Source: an uncultured Alphaproteobacteria bacterium (GTDB lineage Bacteria; Pseudomonadota; Alphaproteobacteria; Rhizobiales; Aestuariivirgaceae). From it: DNA of 6,339 nucleotides. Made by a program: the position numbers and the translations under genes. The stretch spans positions 1-6,339 of the forward strand of contig CALMLK010000344.1 of the NCBI GenBank assembly GCA_937868035.1, in the 5' to 3' direction. This document shows, piece after piece, positions 1 through 5,475 of this stretch. Under the pieces are notes generated by a model. It was given only the letters and a program-made list of their open reading frames with translations. It made no database searches and was not told where the DNA came from. Position 1 is the stretch's first letter. Every line of letters begins with the position of its first letter.

Positions 1-1
1 C

Positions 2-262
2 CACGGCAAGTTCCAGCTCAACGGCAAGCGCGTCACCATCCCGTCGATCCGCCTCAAGGCCGGCGACGTGGTTGAACTCTCGGACAAGGCCAAGGAAATG
101 GCTTCGGTGATGGATGCGCAGGCCTCGGCCGAGCGCGACACGCCGGACTACCTCGAAGTGACCGGCGCCCAGTTCCGCATGACGCGCATTCCCTCGCTCA
201 GCGAAGTGCCGTATCCCGTGCAGATGGAACCGAACCTCGTCGTGGAATACTATTCGCGCTAA
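2..262 (+). CDS. rpsD: 30S ribosomal protein S4, C-terminal part (5' end outside window)
   Basis: S4 is a primary 16S rRNA-binding protein that nucleates assembly of the 30S body. The frame is open from the first full codon and gives about 86 residues. It begins in the S4 RNA-binding domain (HGKFQLNGKRV, then IPSIRLKAGDVVEL) and runs to the typical alphaproteobacterial C-terminus (VPYPVQMEPNLVVEYYSR) with a TAA stop. The downstream hairpin at 288-320 ends the transcript. Identification rests on strong recall of S4 sequences; only the N-terminal part is missing. Confidence 0.97.
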   Translation, partial: HGKFQLNGKRVTIPSIRLKAGDVVELSDKAKEMASVMDAQASAERDTPDYLEVTGAQFRMTRIPSLSEVPYPVQMEPNLVVEYYSR

Positions 263-287
263 GCGAAACCGGACGATTGCAGATTGG

Positions 288-320
288 AAAAGGGCGGGAT
301 TTTTCCCGCCCTTTTTGTTT
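288..320. terminator. Rho-independent, probably bidirectional terminator between rpsD and the DUF411 gene
   Basis: A perfect GC-rich stem pairs 292-299 (GGGCGGGA) with 304-311 (TCCCGCCC) around a TTTT loop. On the + strand it is followed by TTTTTGTTT, and the A-run at 288-291 can extend the stem. Read on the - strand, the same stem is followed by four T residues. It lies between converging genes (rpsD ends at 262, DUF411 ends at 353), so it can stop transcription from both sides. Confidence 0.93.
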
Positions 321-352
321 GGGGAAATCGTCAGAGGGTGTTGGTCATGCGC

Positions 353-805
353 CTACGTCTGATGCGAAGCATACACCGTGGTGCTGCCATCGCGGCGGAG
401 GAGCAGGGTGTCGTAGGGCGGGCCACTGCCGTCCGGTCCCATGCCGGGTGATCCCTGGGGCATGCCGGGCACCGTGAGGCCGATCACATCGGGGGGATTC
501 TCGTTGATGAGCCGGATCACGTCGGCGGCGGGCACATGGCCTTCGATGGCGACATTGCCGAACACGGCCGTGTGGCAGCTCGCGTTGTCATCGCTGATGC
601 CGAGCGTGGCGCGGCGTGTGGCGCGTTCCGGATCGTCAACGATGTCGGCGGTGAAGCCAGCGGCGCGCATGTGCTCCACCCAGCCTTCGCAGCAGCCACA
701 GCCGGGGTCACGGTAGACCGTGAGACGGGGCAGGGCGGCGGCATGGGTGAGGGGCGATTGCAAGGCCAGTGCAGGCAAGGCGAGGAGGAAGAGGCGGCGC
801 TTCAT
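353..805 (-). CDS. DUF411 family exported metal-binding protein (CopG-like, COG3019)
   Basis: A 150-residue protein with an N-terminal Sec signal peptide: positive MKRR, a hydrophobic stretch at about 5-17, and probable cleavage after THA near residue 22. The mature part has the DUF411 hallmarks: DPGCGCC at 33-39, CH at 77-78, IEGHVPA at 87-93 and PGMPQGSPGM at 113-122. The cysteines, histidine and methionines are plausible metal ligands. Family members often sit in copper-resistance loci and are predicted to act in the periplasm; their biochemistry is poorly defined. The start is supported by AAGGAG at 813-818 (- strand), 7 nt upstream. It follows nnrS by 33 nt and is probably co-transcribed with it. 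A copper role is inferred from family and context. Confidence 0.9.
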   Translation of the reverse strand: MKRRLFLLALPALALQSPLTHAAALPRLTVYRDPGCGCCEGWVEHMRAAGFTADIVDDPERATRRATLGISDDNASCHTAVFGNVAIEGHVPAADVIRLINENPPDVIGLTVPGMPQGSPGMGPDGSGPPYDTLLLRRDGSTTVYASHQT

Positions 806-838
806 CAGTGTTCTCCTTCAGGCAGTGTGAACATCCTA

Positions 839-2026
839 TCACCCACGCGGGCGCACGAGCATGGGGCCATAGAGCGCAACGAACAGCACGAAGCCCGCAA
901 CCCACAACGCCCCCGAAGCATTGAGCAGCATCACGGTGGCGCCCGGCAACAAGGCAGCGGCGATGCGGAGAAGTGCTGCAAGGGCGATGGCGATGTAGAG
1001 GGCGACCGTTCCCAGCGGTGCCGTGAGGGGATAGCCCGTGTGGCCGCGGGTGGCGCGGGTCATCACGGCGAGAGTCATCAGGCCGATGGCGCCTGCGGTC
1101 CAGGCGTGTACGGCAGCCTGATGGGCACCCACGTCGTCCCACATCACGGCATGTCCGGCGAGGAGGAAGCCCAGCGGAATGAAGGCGTAAGCCAGGTGCA
1201 GCACCCACACCAGCGCTTCCGCGCCCGTGCGGTGCGGGGCCCAGCGGATCAGCCGCCAGCCCTGCATGAGTCCGGCGAGGGCCAGCACGCCGCTCACGGC
1301 ATCGGCCAGCACAGCGGGAAGTGCCGGCAATGCACCCCACAGCACGAGCGCAACGGCAGAGACCGCAAGTGTGGCGCCGTCATAGCGCGAGAACTGCTTG
1401 GGCATCACGCCTGCGGGCTGGCGCATCAGCCAGTTCGTCGTGAAACTCGGAATGATGCGTCCGCCGACAACGCAGATGAGAAGGATCACGGCGGCGATGC
1501 CGAAGCGCGGGGCGTAGACGGTCTGGCCCGTGATGGCGGCTTCCACATGAAAGGCGATCTGCGCCACTGCCAGCAGCGACACGAGTACGACAATGCGGAG
1601 GTTCCGGTAGTTCTTGCCGGCAACGATCTCGCGCGCCGCCGTTGCGGCCAGTGCGACGAGGAAGGAAAGGCTCGCCGCAGCGACGAGCCAGGCGGGCAGC
1701 AGCGCAGAGGAGGCCATGGCGAGACGGCCCAGCATCCACAGCGAGAACAGCGCGATCAGGCGCCAGCCCACCACGGGCAGGCGTCCGGTCCAGTTCGGCA
1801 CGGCGGTAAGGAGGAAACCTGCGACCACTGCCGGCACATAGCCAAAGAGCAATTCGTGAATGTGCCAATCCAGCGGCGCAAAAGCGGAAGGCAGCGTGAT
1901 CTGCCCGAGATACCACGGCACCCACACAGCGATGGTGATGAGCGCCCACAGGCCAGCCGCGAGGAAGAAGGGCCGGAAGCCGTAGCTCCACAGCGCCGGG
2001 CCACGCCAGGGGCGGAGCAGTTGTAT
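839..2026 (-). CDS. nnrS: NnrS family haem/copper membrane protein (start codon uncertain)
   Basis: NnrS is a polytopic inner-membrane protein containing haem and copper that is linked to nitric oxide and nitrosative stress. The sequence is almost entirely hydrophobic segments (about 11-12). It carries the family motifs in order: SYGFRPFF, DWHIHELLFGY, NWTGRLPVVGW, GGRIIPSFTTNWL, LHLAYAFIPLGFLL and HAWTAGAIGLMTLAVMTR followed by GHTGYPL. His residues in WHIHE and HAW are candidate metal or haem ligands. The first standard start codon in frame is GTG at 1927, but that would remove GFRPFF and most of the first membrane segment. The frame stays open upstream to a TGA at 2105-2107 with no ATG, GTG or TTG. 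I placed the start at ATA 2024-2026, reading (M)QLLRPWRGPALWSYGFRPFF, giving 395 residues, normal for the family; CTG at 2018-2020 is the alternative. Family call is sure; start is not. Confidence 0.93.
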   Translation of the reverse strand: MQLLRPWRGPALWSYGFRPFFLAAGLWALITIAVWVPWYLGQITLPSAFAPLDWHIHELLFGYVPAVVAGFLLTAVPNWTGRLPVVGWRLIALFSLWMLGRLAMASSALLPAWLVAAASLSFLVALAATAAREIVAGKNYRNLRIVVLVSLLAVAQIAFHVEAAITGQTVYAPRFGIAAVILLICVVGGRIIPSFTTNWLMRQPAGVMPKQFSRYDGATLAVSAVALVLWGALPALPAVLADAVSGVLALAGLMQGWRLIRWAPHRTGAEALVWVLHLAYAFIPLGFLLAGHAVMWDDVGAHQAAVHAWTAGAIGLMTLAVMTRATRGHTGYPLTAPLGTVALYIAIALAALLRIAAALLPGATVMLLNASGALWVAGFVLFVALYGPMLVRPRG

Positions 2027-2044
2027 GGACTTTAGTCTCGTACG

Positions 2045-2050
2045 CTCCTC
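2045..2050 (-). promoter_or_regulatory. Shine-Dalgarno-like GAGGAG upstream of nnrS, badly spaced
   Basis: The - strand reads GAGGAG here, the best ribosome-binding-like motif before nnrS. No ATG, GTG or TTG follows at 5-10 nt in the nnrS frame. The ATA candidate lies 18 nt downstream and an in-frame ACG lies only 3 nt away. The site may be real with an unusual start, or fortuitous. Confidence 0.3.
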
Positions 2051-2094
2051 ACGCTTTCTGTCACGAGGCCGAGGGAAGGTGCTCCGCAGTGGCC

Positions 2095-2108
2095 TTGATG
2101 ACGGTCAA
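2095..2108. promoter_or_regulatory. FNR/NnrR/DNR-type CRP-family operator upstream of nnrS
   Basis: The + strand reads TTGAT-GACG-GTCAA, a near-perfect match (9 of 10 specified bases) to the FNR/ANR/DNR palindrome TTGAT-N4-ATCAA. It lies in the 129-bp gap between the cyclase stop and nnrS, about 75 nt (centre) before the putative nnrS start. nnrS takes its name from control by NnrR, a CRP/FNR-family NO-responsive regulator in Rhodobacter, so the placement makes sense. The sequence cannot tell FNR from DNR/NnrR. I see no convincing -10 box at the distance expected for class II activation. Confidence 0.7.
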
Positions 2109-2155
2109 GACGGCAGCGTTGAAACGCGCCTCCTGCTTCAACCTGCAGTGCGCCT

Positions 2156-2971
2156 TCAGACGATGGCGAGAACGCGCGCCGGGCCTCCGGTGCCGCCCCG
2201 GTGCGAAGGCGCGCCCACAAAAATGGTGGCACCCGTTGCCGGAAGCTGATCGAGGTTGGCAAGGCACTCCACGCCATAGCGGCCGCTGCCCAGCCAGGCG
2301 TGATGCACGGCAAAATCCTTCGTGTTGCCGGGGTCGAGCGAGAGCGTGTCGACAGCGATGGCTGCGGCACCGAGCGAGATCAGCAGGCCGGCCGCGTCAC
2401 GATTGAAGCCGGGGAAGGCGAGCTTGCCATCGGGCGTGTTGCGGAAGGAGGGATCGTTCACCCTGGCCGCCCAGCCGGAGTCCAGCGCCACGCAGGCACC
2501 GTGCGGAATGCGGCCGTGCTGCATCATCCAGTTTTCCACGTCATCGGCGGAAAGCGTGGCGTTCACATCATGACGCGCCTTGTCGGCGATGGAGATCACA
2601 CAGAGCGGGCACACCAGTTGCTGCGGATCGAGTCCGCTCAGCGAAGCGCCGTTGCTGCTGAAGTGCAGCGGCGCATCCACGTGGGTGCCGGTATGCTCGT
2701 CGATGGTGAGGCGGAAGACGTTGGAGCCGTCGCGCTCGAAGGACGAGAGGCGTTGCATGGTGATGCCGGGCTCGCCATCGAAGGTGGGGAAGTGTTCGTC
2801 GTAGTCGTGGGTGAGGTTGACGATGCGGCCCTTGGCGCGTGACAGGTTTTCGCGGGCGGCGTTCGCTGCCGCACCGCGCGACGCATCCGCCGCAGCGGCG
2901 GAATGTTCAAACGCCGTGGGATGGGTGCGCACGCTGGCGCGAATGGCCTCCATCAGGCAGGCATTACACAT
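2156..2971 (-). CDS. Cyclase family protein (kynurenine formamidase-like metal hydrolase)
   Basis: A 271-residue member of the cyclase/KynB superfamily (PF04199), whose characterised members hydrolyse N-formylkynurenine and related amides or esters using a divalent metal. The metal site HTGTHVDAPLHF is at 93-104 (H93, H97, D99, H103). Other family blocks are VNLTHDYDEHFPTFDGEP (51-68), VALDSGW (161-167), FPGFN (186-190), AVDTLSLD (206-213), VHHAWLGSGRYGVECLANLDQLP (222-244, E235 conserved) and GGTGGPARVLAIV at the end. Residues 1-48 form an Ala-rich extension starting MCNAC. I recall related proteins starting similarly (MC.xC) but then carrying a Tat RR motif, which is absent here, so this copy is probably cytoplasmic. 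GGGAGGG at 2978-2984, 6 nt upstream, fixes the start. It lies 21 nt after the GST stop. The substrate is unknown, and no other kynurenine-pathway gene is visible. Confidence 0.9.
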   Translation of the reverse strand: MCNACLMEAIRASVRTHPTAFEHSAAAADASRGAAANAARENLSRAKGRIVNLTHDYDEHFPTFDGEPGITMQRLSSFERDGSNVFRLTIDEHTGTHVDAPLHFSSNGASLSGLDPQQLVCPLCVISIADKARHDVNATLSADDVENWMMQHGRIPHGACVALDSGWAARVNDPSFRNTPDGKLAFPGFNRDAAGLLISLGAAAIAVDTLSLDPGNTKDFAVHHAWLGSGRYGVECLANLDQLPATGATIFVGAPSHRGGTGGPARVLAIV

Positions 2972-2992
2972 GCGGCACCCTCCCGGCCTTCT

Positions 2993-3610
2993 TCACTGGT
3001 AGGTGGCGAGCACCCGTTGCACGGCCGGACGTTCAGCCACGCGGGCGCGGTGGTCCAGCACACGCGGCAACTGCGAGACATCGGCGCCATCGCCCTCCAG
3101 CCAGTTGGCGATGGTGAAGAGATAGGCATCGGCGACGGAGAAGTATTCGCCCATCACCCACGGGCCTTGCAGGTAGTCCTGCTCGATCAGCAGGAAATAG
3201 TCCGTCATGTTGCGCGGGACCTTGATCTTCAAGGCCTCGATCACGGCGGGGTCATCCGACCAGCGCGCGCCGCGCAGCTTGTGAGCATGGGCGGGGTGCA
3301 CGGTGGAACAGAGGAAGCTGTTGAAGGCCTGCATCTGCGCCAGCGCCACGGGATCGCGGGGCGCGAGATTGGCGCGCGGGTGGGTCTGCGCGATGAAATA
3401 GAGGATCGCCGGATTCTCGGTGATGATGCCCTTGCCGGTATCGAGTGCGGGCACGCGGGCCTTGGGATTGACCTTGAGGTACTCCGCCGTCTTCTGCTCG
3501 CCCTTGGCGAGGTCGAGGCGCGTGACCTTGTAGTCCGCGCCCGCCTCTTCCAGCGCGATGTGCGAGGCGAGCGAGCAGGTGGAGACGGAACCGGCGAAGA
3601 GGTTCAGCAT
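2993..3610 (-). CDS. Glutathione S-transferase family protein
   Basis: A 205-residue cytosolic GST-like protein, full length for the family. The N-terminal thioredoxin-like domain (about 1-78) has STCSLASHIALEEAG at 10-24, the cis-proline block NPKARVPAL at 48-56, and TEN at 64-66 in place of the usual glutathione-contacting E-S/T. The all-helical C-terminal domain has the N-capping box SVADAYLF at 158-165. Cys12 sits where beta-class GSTs carry their catalytic Cys (CSLA), and HPAHAH (105-110) may supply the partner His. It resembles the beta class, but residues differ enough that I would not assign an activity. ATG overlaps the grxD stop by one base (TGATG), so translation is probably coupled. 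Its place beside a glutaredoxin suggests glutathione-dependent redox or detoxification work. Confidence 0.9.
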   Translation of the reverse strand: MLNLFAGSVSTCSLASHIALEEAGADYKVTRLDLAKGEQKTAEYLKVNPKARVPALDTGKGIITENPAILYFIAQTHPRANLAPRDPVALAQMQAFNSFLCSTVHPAHAHKLRGARWSDDPAVIEALKIKVPRNMTDYFLLIEQDYLQGPWVMGEYFSVADAYLFTIANWLEGDGADVSQLPRVLDHRARVAERPAVQRVLATYQ

Positions 3611-3933
3611 CAGGCGGCGACGCCCTTGTCGGCGAGAAGCTGCTTCAGTTCGCCGGACTGGAACATCTCGTACATGATATCCGCCCCGCCGACGAATTCG
3701 CCCTTCACGTAAAGCTGCGGAATGGTCGGCCAGTTGGTGTAGTCCTTGATGCCCTGGCGCATTTCATCCGAAGCCAGCACGTTCACATCCTTGAACGGCA
3801 CGCCGAGGTGCTGGAGAATCTGCACGGAGCGGCCGGAGAAACCGCACATGGGCATCTCCGCATTGCCCTTCATGAAGAGCACAACGTCGTTGGTCTTCAC
3901 TTCATTGTCGATGGTGTCGTGGATGGTGGTCAT
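3610..3933 (-). CDS. grxD: Monothiol glutaredoxin, Grx4 family (CGFS type)
   Basis: A 107-residue single-domain glutaredoxin. It has the diagnostic CGFS active site at 30-33, preceded by VVLFMKGNAEMPM, then WPTIPQLYVKGEFVGGADI at 68-86 (cis-Pro and glutathione-binding residues). CGFS glutaredoxins bind a glutathione-ligated 2Fe-2S cluster, as homodimers or as heterodimers with BolA proteins, and act in cluster delivery and iron signalling rather than disulphide reduction. The frame is open far upstream (to 4266), but homology starts at MTTIHDTI (3933); a weak AGGA lies 9 nt upstream. The gene starts 5 nt after the bolA stop, and its stop overlaps the next gene's ATG, so an operon is very likely. 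Confidence 0.96.
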   Translation of the reverse strand: MTTIHDTIDNEVKTNDVVLFMKGNAEMPMCGFSGRSVQILQHLGVPFKDVNVLASDEMRQGIKDYTNWPTIPQLYVKGEFVGGADIMYEMFQSGELKQLLADKGVAA

Positions 3934-3938
3934 TTGCG

Positions 3939-4175
3939 TCAGTCCTGTGGTGTTGAAGTGGTGAGCGCCAGTGCGTGCAGCACACCGCCCATGTTGCCCT
4001 TGAGTGCGGCATAGACCATCTGGTGCTGCTGCACGCGGGATTTGCCCTTGAAGGCGGCGGAGATGACGGTGGCGGCGTAGTGGTTGCCATCGCCGGCCAG
4101 ATCCTTGATCTCCACCTGCGCGTCCGGCAGGCCGTCCTTGATGAATTTTTCGATGTCGTGGGCGGACATGGCCAT
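3939..4175 (-). CDS. bolA: BolA family protein, partner of the CGFS glutaredoxin
   Basis: A 78-residue small BolA-fold protein. Recognisable blocks are GDGNHYAATVISAAFKGKSR (28-47) and RVQQHQMVYAALKG (47-60), followed by LHALAL with the near-invariant C-terminal His67 that ligates the 2Fe-2S cluster shared with monothiol glutaredoxins. BolA-Grx complexes transfer clusters and sense iron status. ATG at 4175 is preceded by AAGGA at about 13 nt; a second in-frame ATG (4169) is possible but lies further from that site. It heads the run bolA-grxD-GST-cyclase and directly precedes grxD, the pairing expected for interacting partners. In many alphaproteobacteria, as I recall, bolA follows purL; here two + strand genes intervene. 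Confidence 0.94.
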   Translation of the reverse strand: MAMSAHDIEKFIKDGLPDAQVEIKDLAGDGNHYAATVISAAFKGKSRVQQHQMVYAALKGNMGGVLHALALTTSTPQD

Positions 4176-4313
4176 GGCGAGGGATCGTTCCTTGTTTCGC
4201 GCCGTAGATAGCCCCTGCGGCTGGTCTTTTCCAGTGGGGCGCTGCCATCATATTGAACAGATTCACGGGCAGCGATAAACCAGTGCAACTTCTCAGACCG
4301 GGTACCCCTCGCC
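4176..4313. promoter_or_regulatory. Divergent intergenic region with candidate promoters for bolA and the L,D-transpeptidase gene
   Basis: These 138 bp separate the divergent bolA (-) and transpeptidase-like (+) starts, so promoters for both should lie here. On the + strand, TTGAAC at 4253-4258 is followed after 17 nt by TAAACC at 4276-4281, a moderate sigma-70-like pair. On the - strand, TATGAT (4247-4252) is a good -10 hexamer, but I see no convincing -35 at the right distance. The two candidates nearly abut. No operator or riboswitch is apparent. Confidence 0.35.
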
Positions 4314-4910
4314 ATGCAGCTTTCCCGCCGCCGTCTCCTCGCCGCCAGTGCCGGACTGTTCCTGCCGGCGGTTGCCCGCGCGCAAGAGCCCTATGCCGTC
4401 AACATGGACGAGTGGAAGAAGCTTGCCTTCAAGTATCAGCGCAAGCAGATGGCCTATGAGACGGACATGCCGGAAGGCTCGGTGGTGGTCGATCCCGGCA
4501 AGTGTTTCCTCTATCTCGTTCTCGGCGGCGGGCAGGCGCTCCGTTATGGCGTGGCCGTGGGCAAGGGCGCCCATGCCTGGGAAGGCGAAGTCACCATCGC
4601 CAAGATGAAGGAATGGCCCAACTGGATTCCCGCTCCCTATCACCTGCAGAAGAAGCCGGACCTGGCGAAATGGCTGCCGGATGGCATGCCCGGCGGCATC
4701 GACAATCCGCTCGGCGCGCGCGCCATGTATCTGTTCAAGGGCGACGTCGATACCATCAACCGCATCCACGGCTCGGCCAAGCTCGGTGACATCGGCAAGA
4801 AGGCAACGGCCGGCTGCATCGGCATGCTCAACGGCGACGTGATCGACCTCTACAGCCGCGTGCAGGTGGGCACCCGCGTGGTGATGAAGAAGAGCGGGTT
4901 TTTCGGATAG
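4314..4910 (+). CDS. YkuD-domain L,D-transpeptidase-like protein, Tat-exported, variant catalytic motif
   Basis: A 198-residue protein with a Tat-type signal: SRRRLL at 4-9, a hydrophobic run, and probable cleavage after ARA at 23. L,D-transpeptidases form 3-3 peptidoglycan cross-links or attach proteins to peptidoglycan in the periplasm, using a catalytic Cys. The YkuD domain begins near VVVDPGKCFLYLV (57-69). It contains the downstream HG of RIHGSAKLGDIG (H152) and TAGCIGMLNGDVIDLY at 165-180 with catalytic Cys168. The usual signature is (S/T)xGCxRM; position 170 is Gly instead of Arg. Catalytic Cys and His are present, so activity may persist with altered substrate handling. No good Shine-Dalgarno sequence precedes the ATG; the start is chosen because the signal peptide begins there. 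Orientation is opposite to its neighbours bolA and purL. Confidence 0.9.
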   Translation: MQLSRRRLLAASAGLFLPAVARAQEPYAVNMDEWKKLAFKYQRKQMAYETDMPEGSVVVDPGKCFLYLVLGGGQALRYGVAVGKGAHAWEGEVTIAKMKEWPNWIPAPYHLQKKPDLAKWLPDGMPGGIDNPLGARAMYLFKGDVDTINRIHGSAKLGDIGKKATAGCIGMLNGDVIDLYSRVQVGTRVVMKKSGFFG

Positions 4911-4915
4911 CCCGT

Positions 4916-4930
4916 CCCGCGCTTGGCGGG
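4916..4930. repeat. Short hairpin after the L,D-transpeptidase gene
   Basis: CCCGC (4916-4920) pairs with GCGGG (4926-4930) around a 5-nt loop, just after the stop at 4910. There is no T-run, so it is not a standard intrinsic terminator. It may be a degenerate relative of the 20-bp palindromes that follow. Confidence 0.3.
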
Positions 4931-4942
4931 TTCCGGGCCACC

Positions 4943-4962
4943 CTCTCCCGCTTGCGGGAGAG
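4943..4962. repeat. 20-bp perfect palindrome A, copy 1
   Basis: CTCTCCCGCTTGCGGGAGAG: 9-bp arms around TT, identical to copies at 4979-4998 and 5499-5518. No T-run follows, so it is more like a dispersed REP-type palindrome than a terminator, although it may still protect the 3' end of the upstream transcript. Confidence 0.9.
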
Positions 4963-4970
4963 TTGACGCC

Positions 4971-5031
4971 CCCTTCACCTCTCCCGCTTGCGGGAGAGGA
5001 GGATTTGCGCTCAGCGCAAATCCGGTGAGGG
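4971..5031. repeat. Left composite palindromic element (A then B) upstream of the DUF559 gene
   Basis: Nested structure. The outer arms are CCCTTCACC (4971-4979) and GGTGAGGG (5024-5031), an imperfect inverted repeat. Inside are palindrome A copy 2 (4979-4998) and hairpin B, with perfect 11-bp arms 5001-5011 and 5013-5023 around a single C. The order is A then B. The right side of the DUF559 gene has a comparable element with the reverse order. The two-hairpin, GGTGAGGG-ended design resembles intergenic palindromes I recall from alphaproteobacteria; I cannot confirm genome copy number. Confidence 0.85.
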
Positions 5032-5082
5032 CCGAGCGACGGAATCCGGCTCCCTTTCCGTCTTCGTTGAAAAGGAAGCACC

Positions 5083-5475
5083 ATGTCGCTTGCTCACGCC
5101 ACGTCGCGCGCCCGCTTGCTTCGGCAACAGCATAACCCCGCCGAAGCGGCGCTGTGGGTGGCGCTGAAAAACCGGCAACTCGGCGGTTACAAGTTTGTCC
5201 GCCAATTTCCCATTGGTCCATTCATTGCCGACTTCGCATGCCGGTCCATGCGGCTGGTGATCGAGGTGGATGGGAGCCAGCACATTGACAGCCTCCACGA
5301 CCGGAGGCGGGATGCGTTTATGGCGCGGCTGGGCTACGGGGTGATGCGGATACCAAGTGTCACGGTCCTCTCGCGGCGTGGCGACATGTGTGACACCATT
5401 CTCGCGGTGCTTAAGGGACAATTGAAAGAGAGTGTCGTCACGCTCGACCTCACCTACGTTCCGCCCCTCACCTGA
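5083..5475 (+). CDS. DUF559 domain protein (Vsr-like endonuclease fold)
   Basis: A 130-residue DUF559 protein, the usual single-domain length. DUF559 belongs to the PD-(D/E)xK / very-short-patch-repair-like nuclease superfamily; its cellular role is unproven. Family blocks are ARLLRQQHNPAEAALWVALKNRQL (10-33), GGYKFVRQFPIGPFIADFAC (34-53) and LVIEVDGSQH (58-67). Candidate catalytic or metal-binding residues are D50, E61, D63 and H67, all retained. The usual C-terminal block (RFWNNxVL, from memory) is RIPSVTVL here, so the Asn pair is lost. AAGGA at 5072-5076, 6 nt upstream, supports the start. The stop codon TGA is itself the first arm of a hairpin (5473-5496). Palindromic elements in opposite orientation flank the gene on both sides, suggesting it moves with, or acts on, those repeats. 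Confidence 0.88.
   Translation: MSLAHATSRARLLRQQHNPAEAALWVALKNRQLGGYKFVRQFPIGPFIADFACRSMRLVIEVDGSQHIDSLHDRRRDAFMARLGYGVMRIPSVTVLSRRGDMCDTILAVLKGQLKESVVTLDLTYVPPLT

Noticed and set aside
536..2035. A 499-codon open frame on the + strand across DUF411 and nnrS
   Set aside because: It is antisense to two well-recognised genes. Its product is a low-complexity His/Gly/Arg/Gln-rich sequence with no family motifs, as expected of an antisense frame in GC-rich DNA.
2903..3712. A 269-codon + strand open frame over the GST gene
   Set aside because: Antisense to a clear GST; no motif and no ribosome-binding site seen.
3934..4266. N-terminal extension of the grxD frame up to 4266
   Set aside because: The extension overlaps the whole bolA gene in another frame and has no glutaredoxin-like content; CGFS glutaredoxins start close to MTTIHDTI.
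4943..4998. Paired palindromes as a conventional intrinsic terminator for the L,D-transpeptidase gene
   Set aside because: The stems are strong but no T-run follows either, and the same sequence recurs beyond the DUF559 gene, so a dispersed repeat is the better description.
4293..5084. A 263-codon - strand open frame over the L,D-transpeptidase gene and the repeats
   Set aside because: It is the antisense shadow of a gene with a signal peptide and YkuD motifs; the predicted protein has no recognisable domain and translates the palindromes.
5011..5421. A 136-codon - strand open frame over the DUF559 gene
   Set aside because: Antisense to a recognised DUF559 gene with a good ribosome-binding site; the product has no family features.
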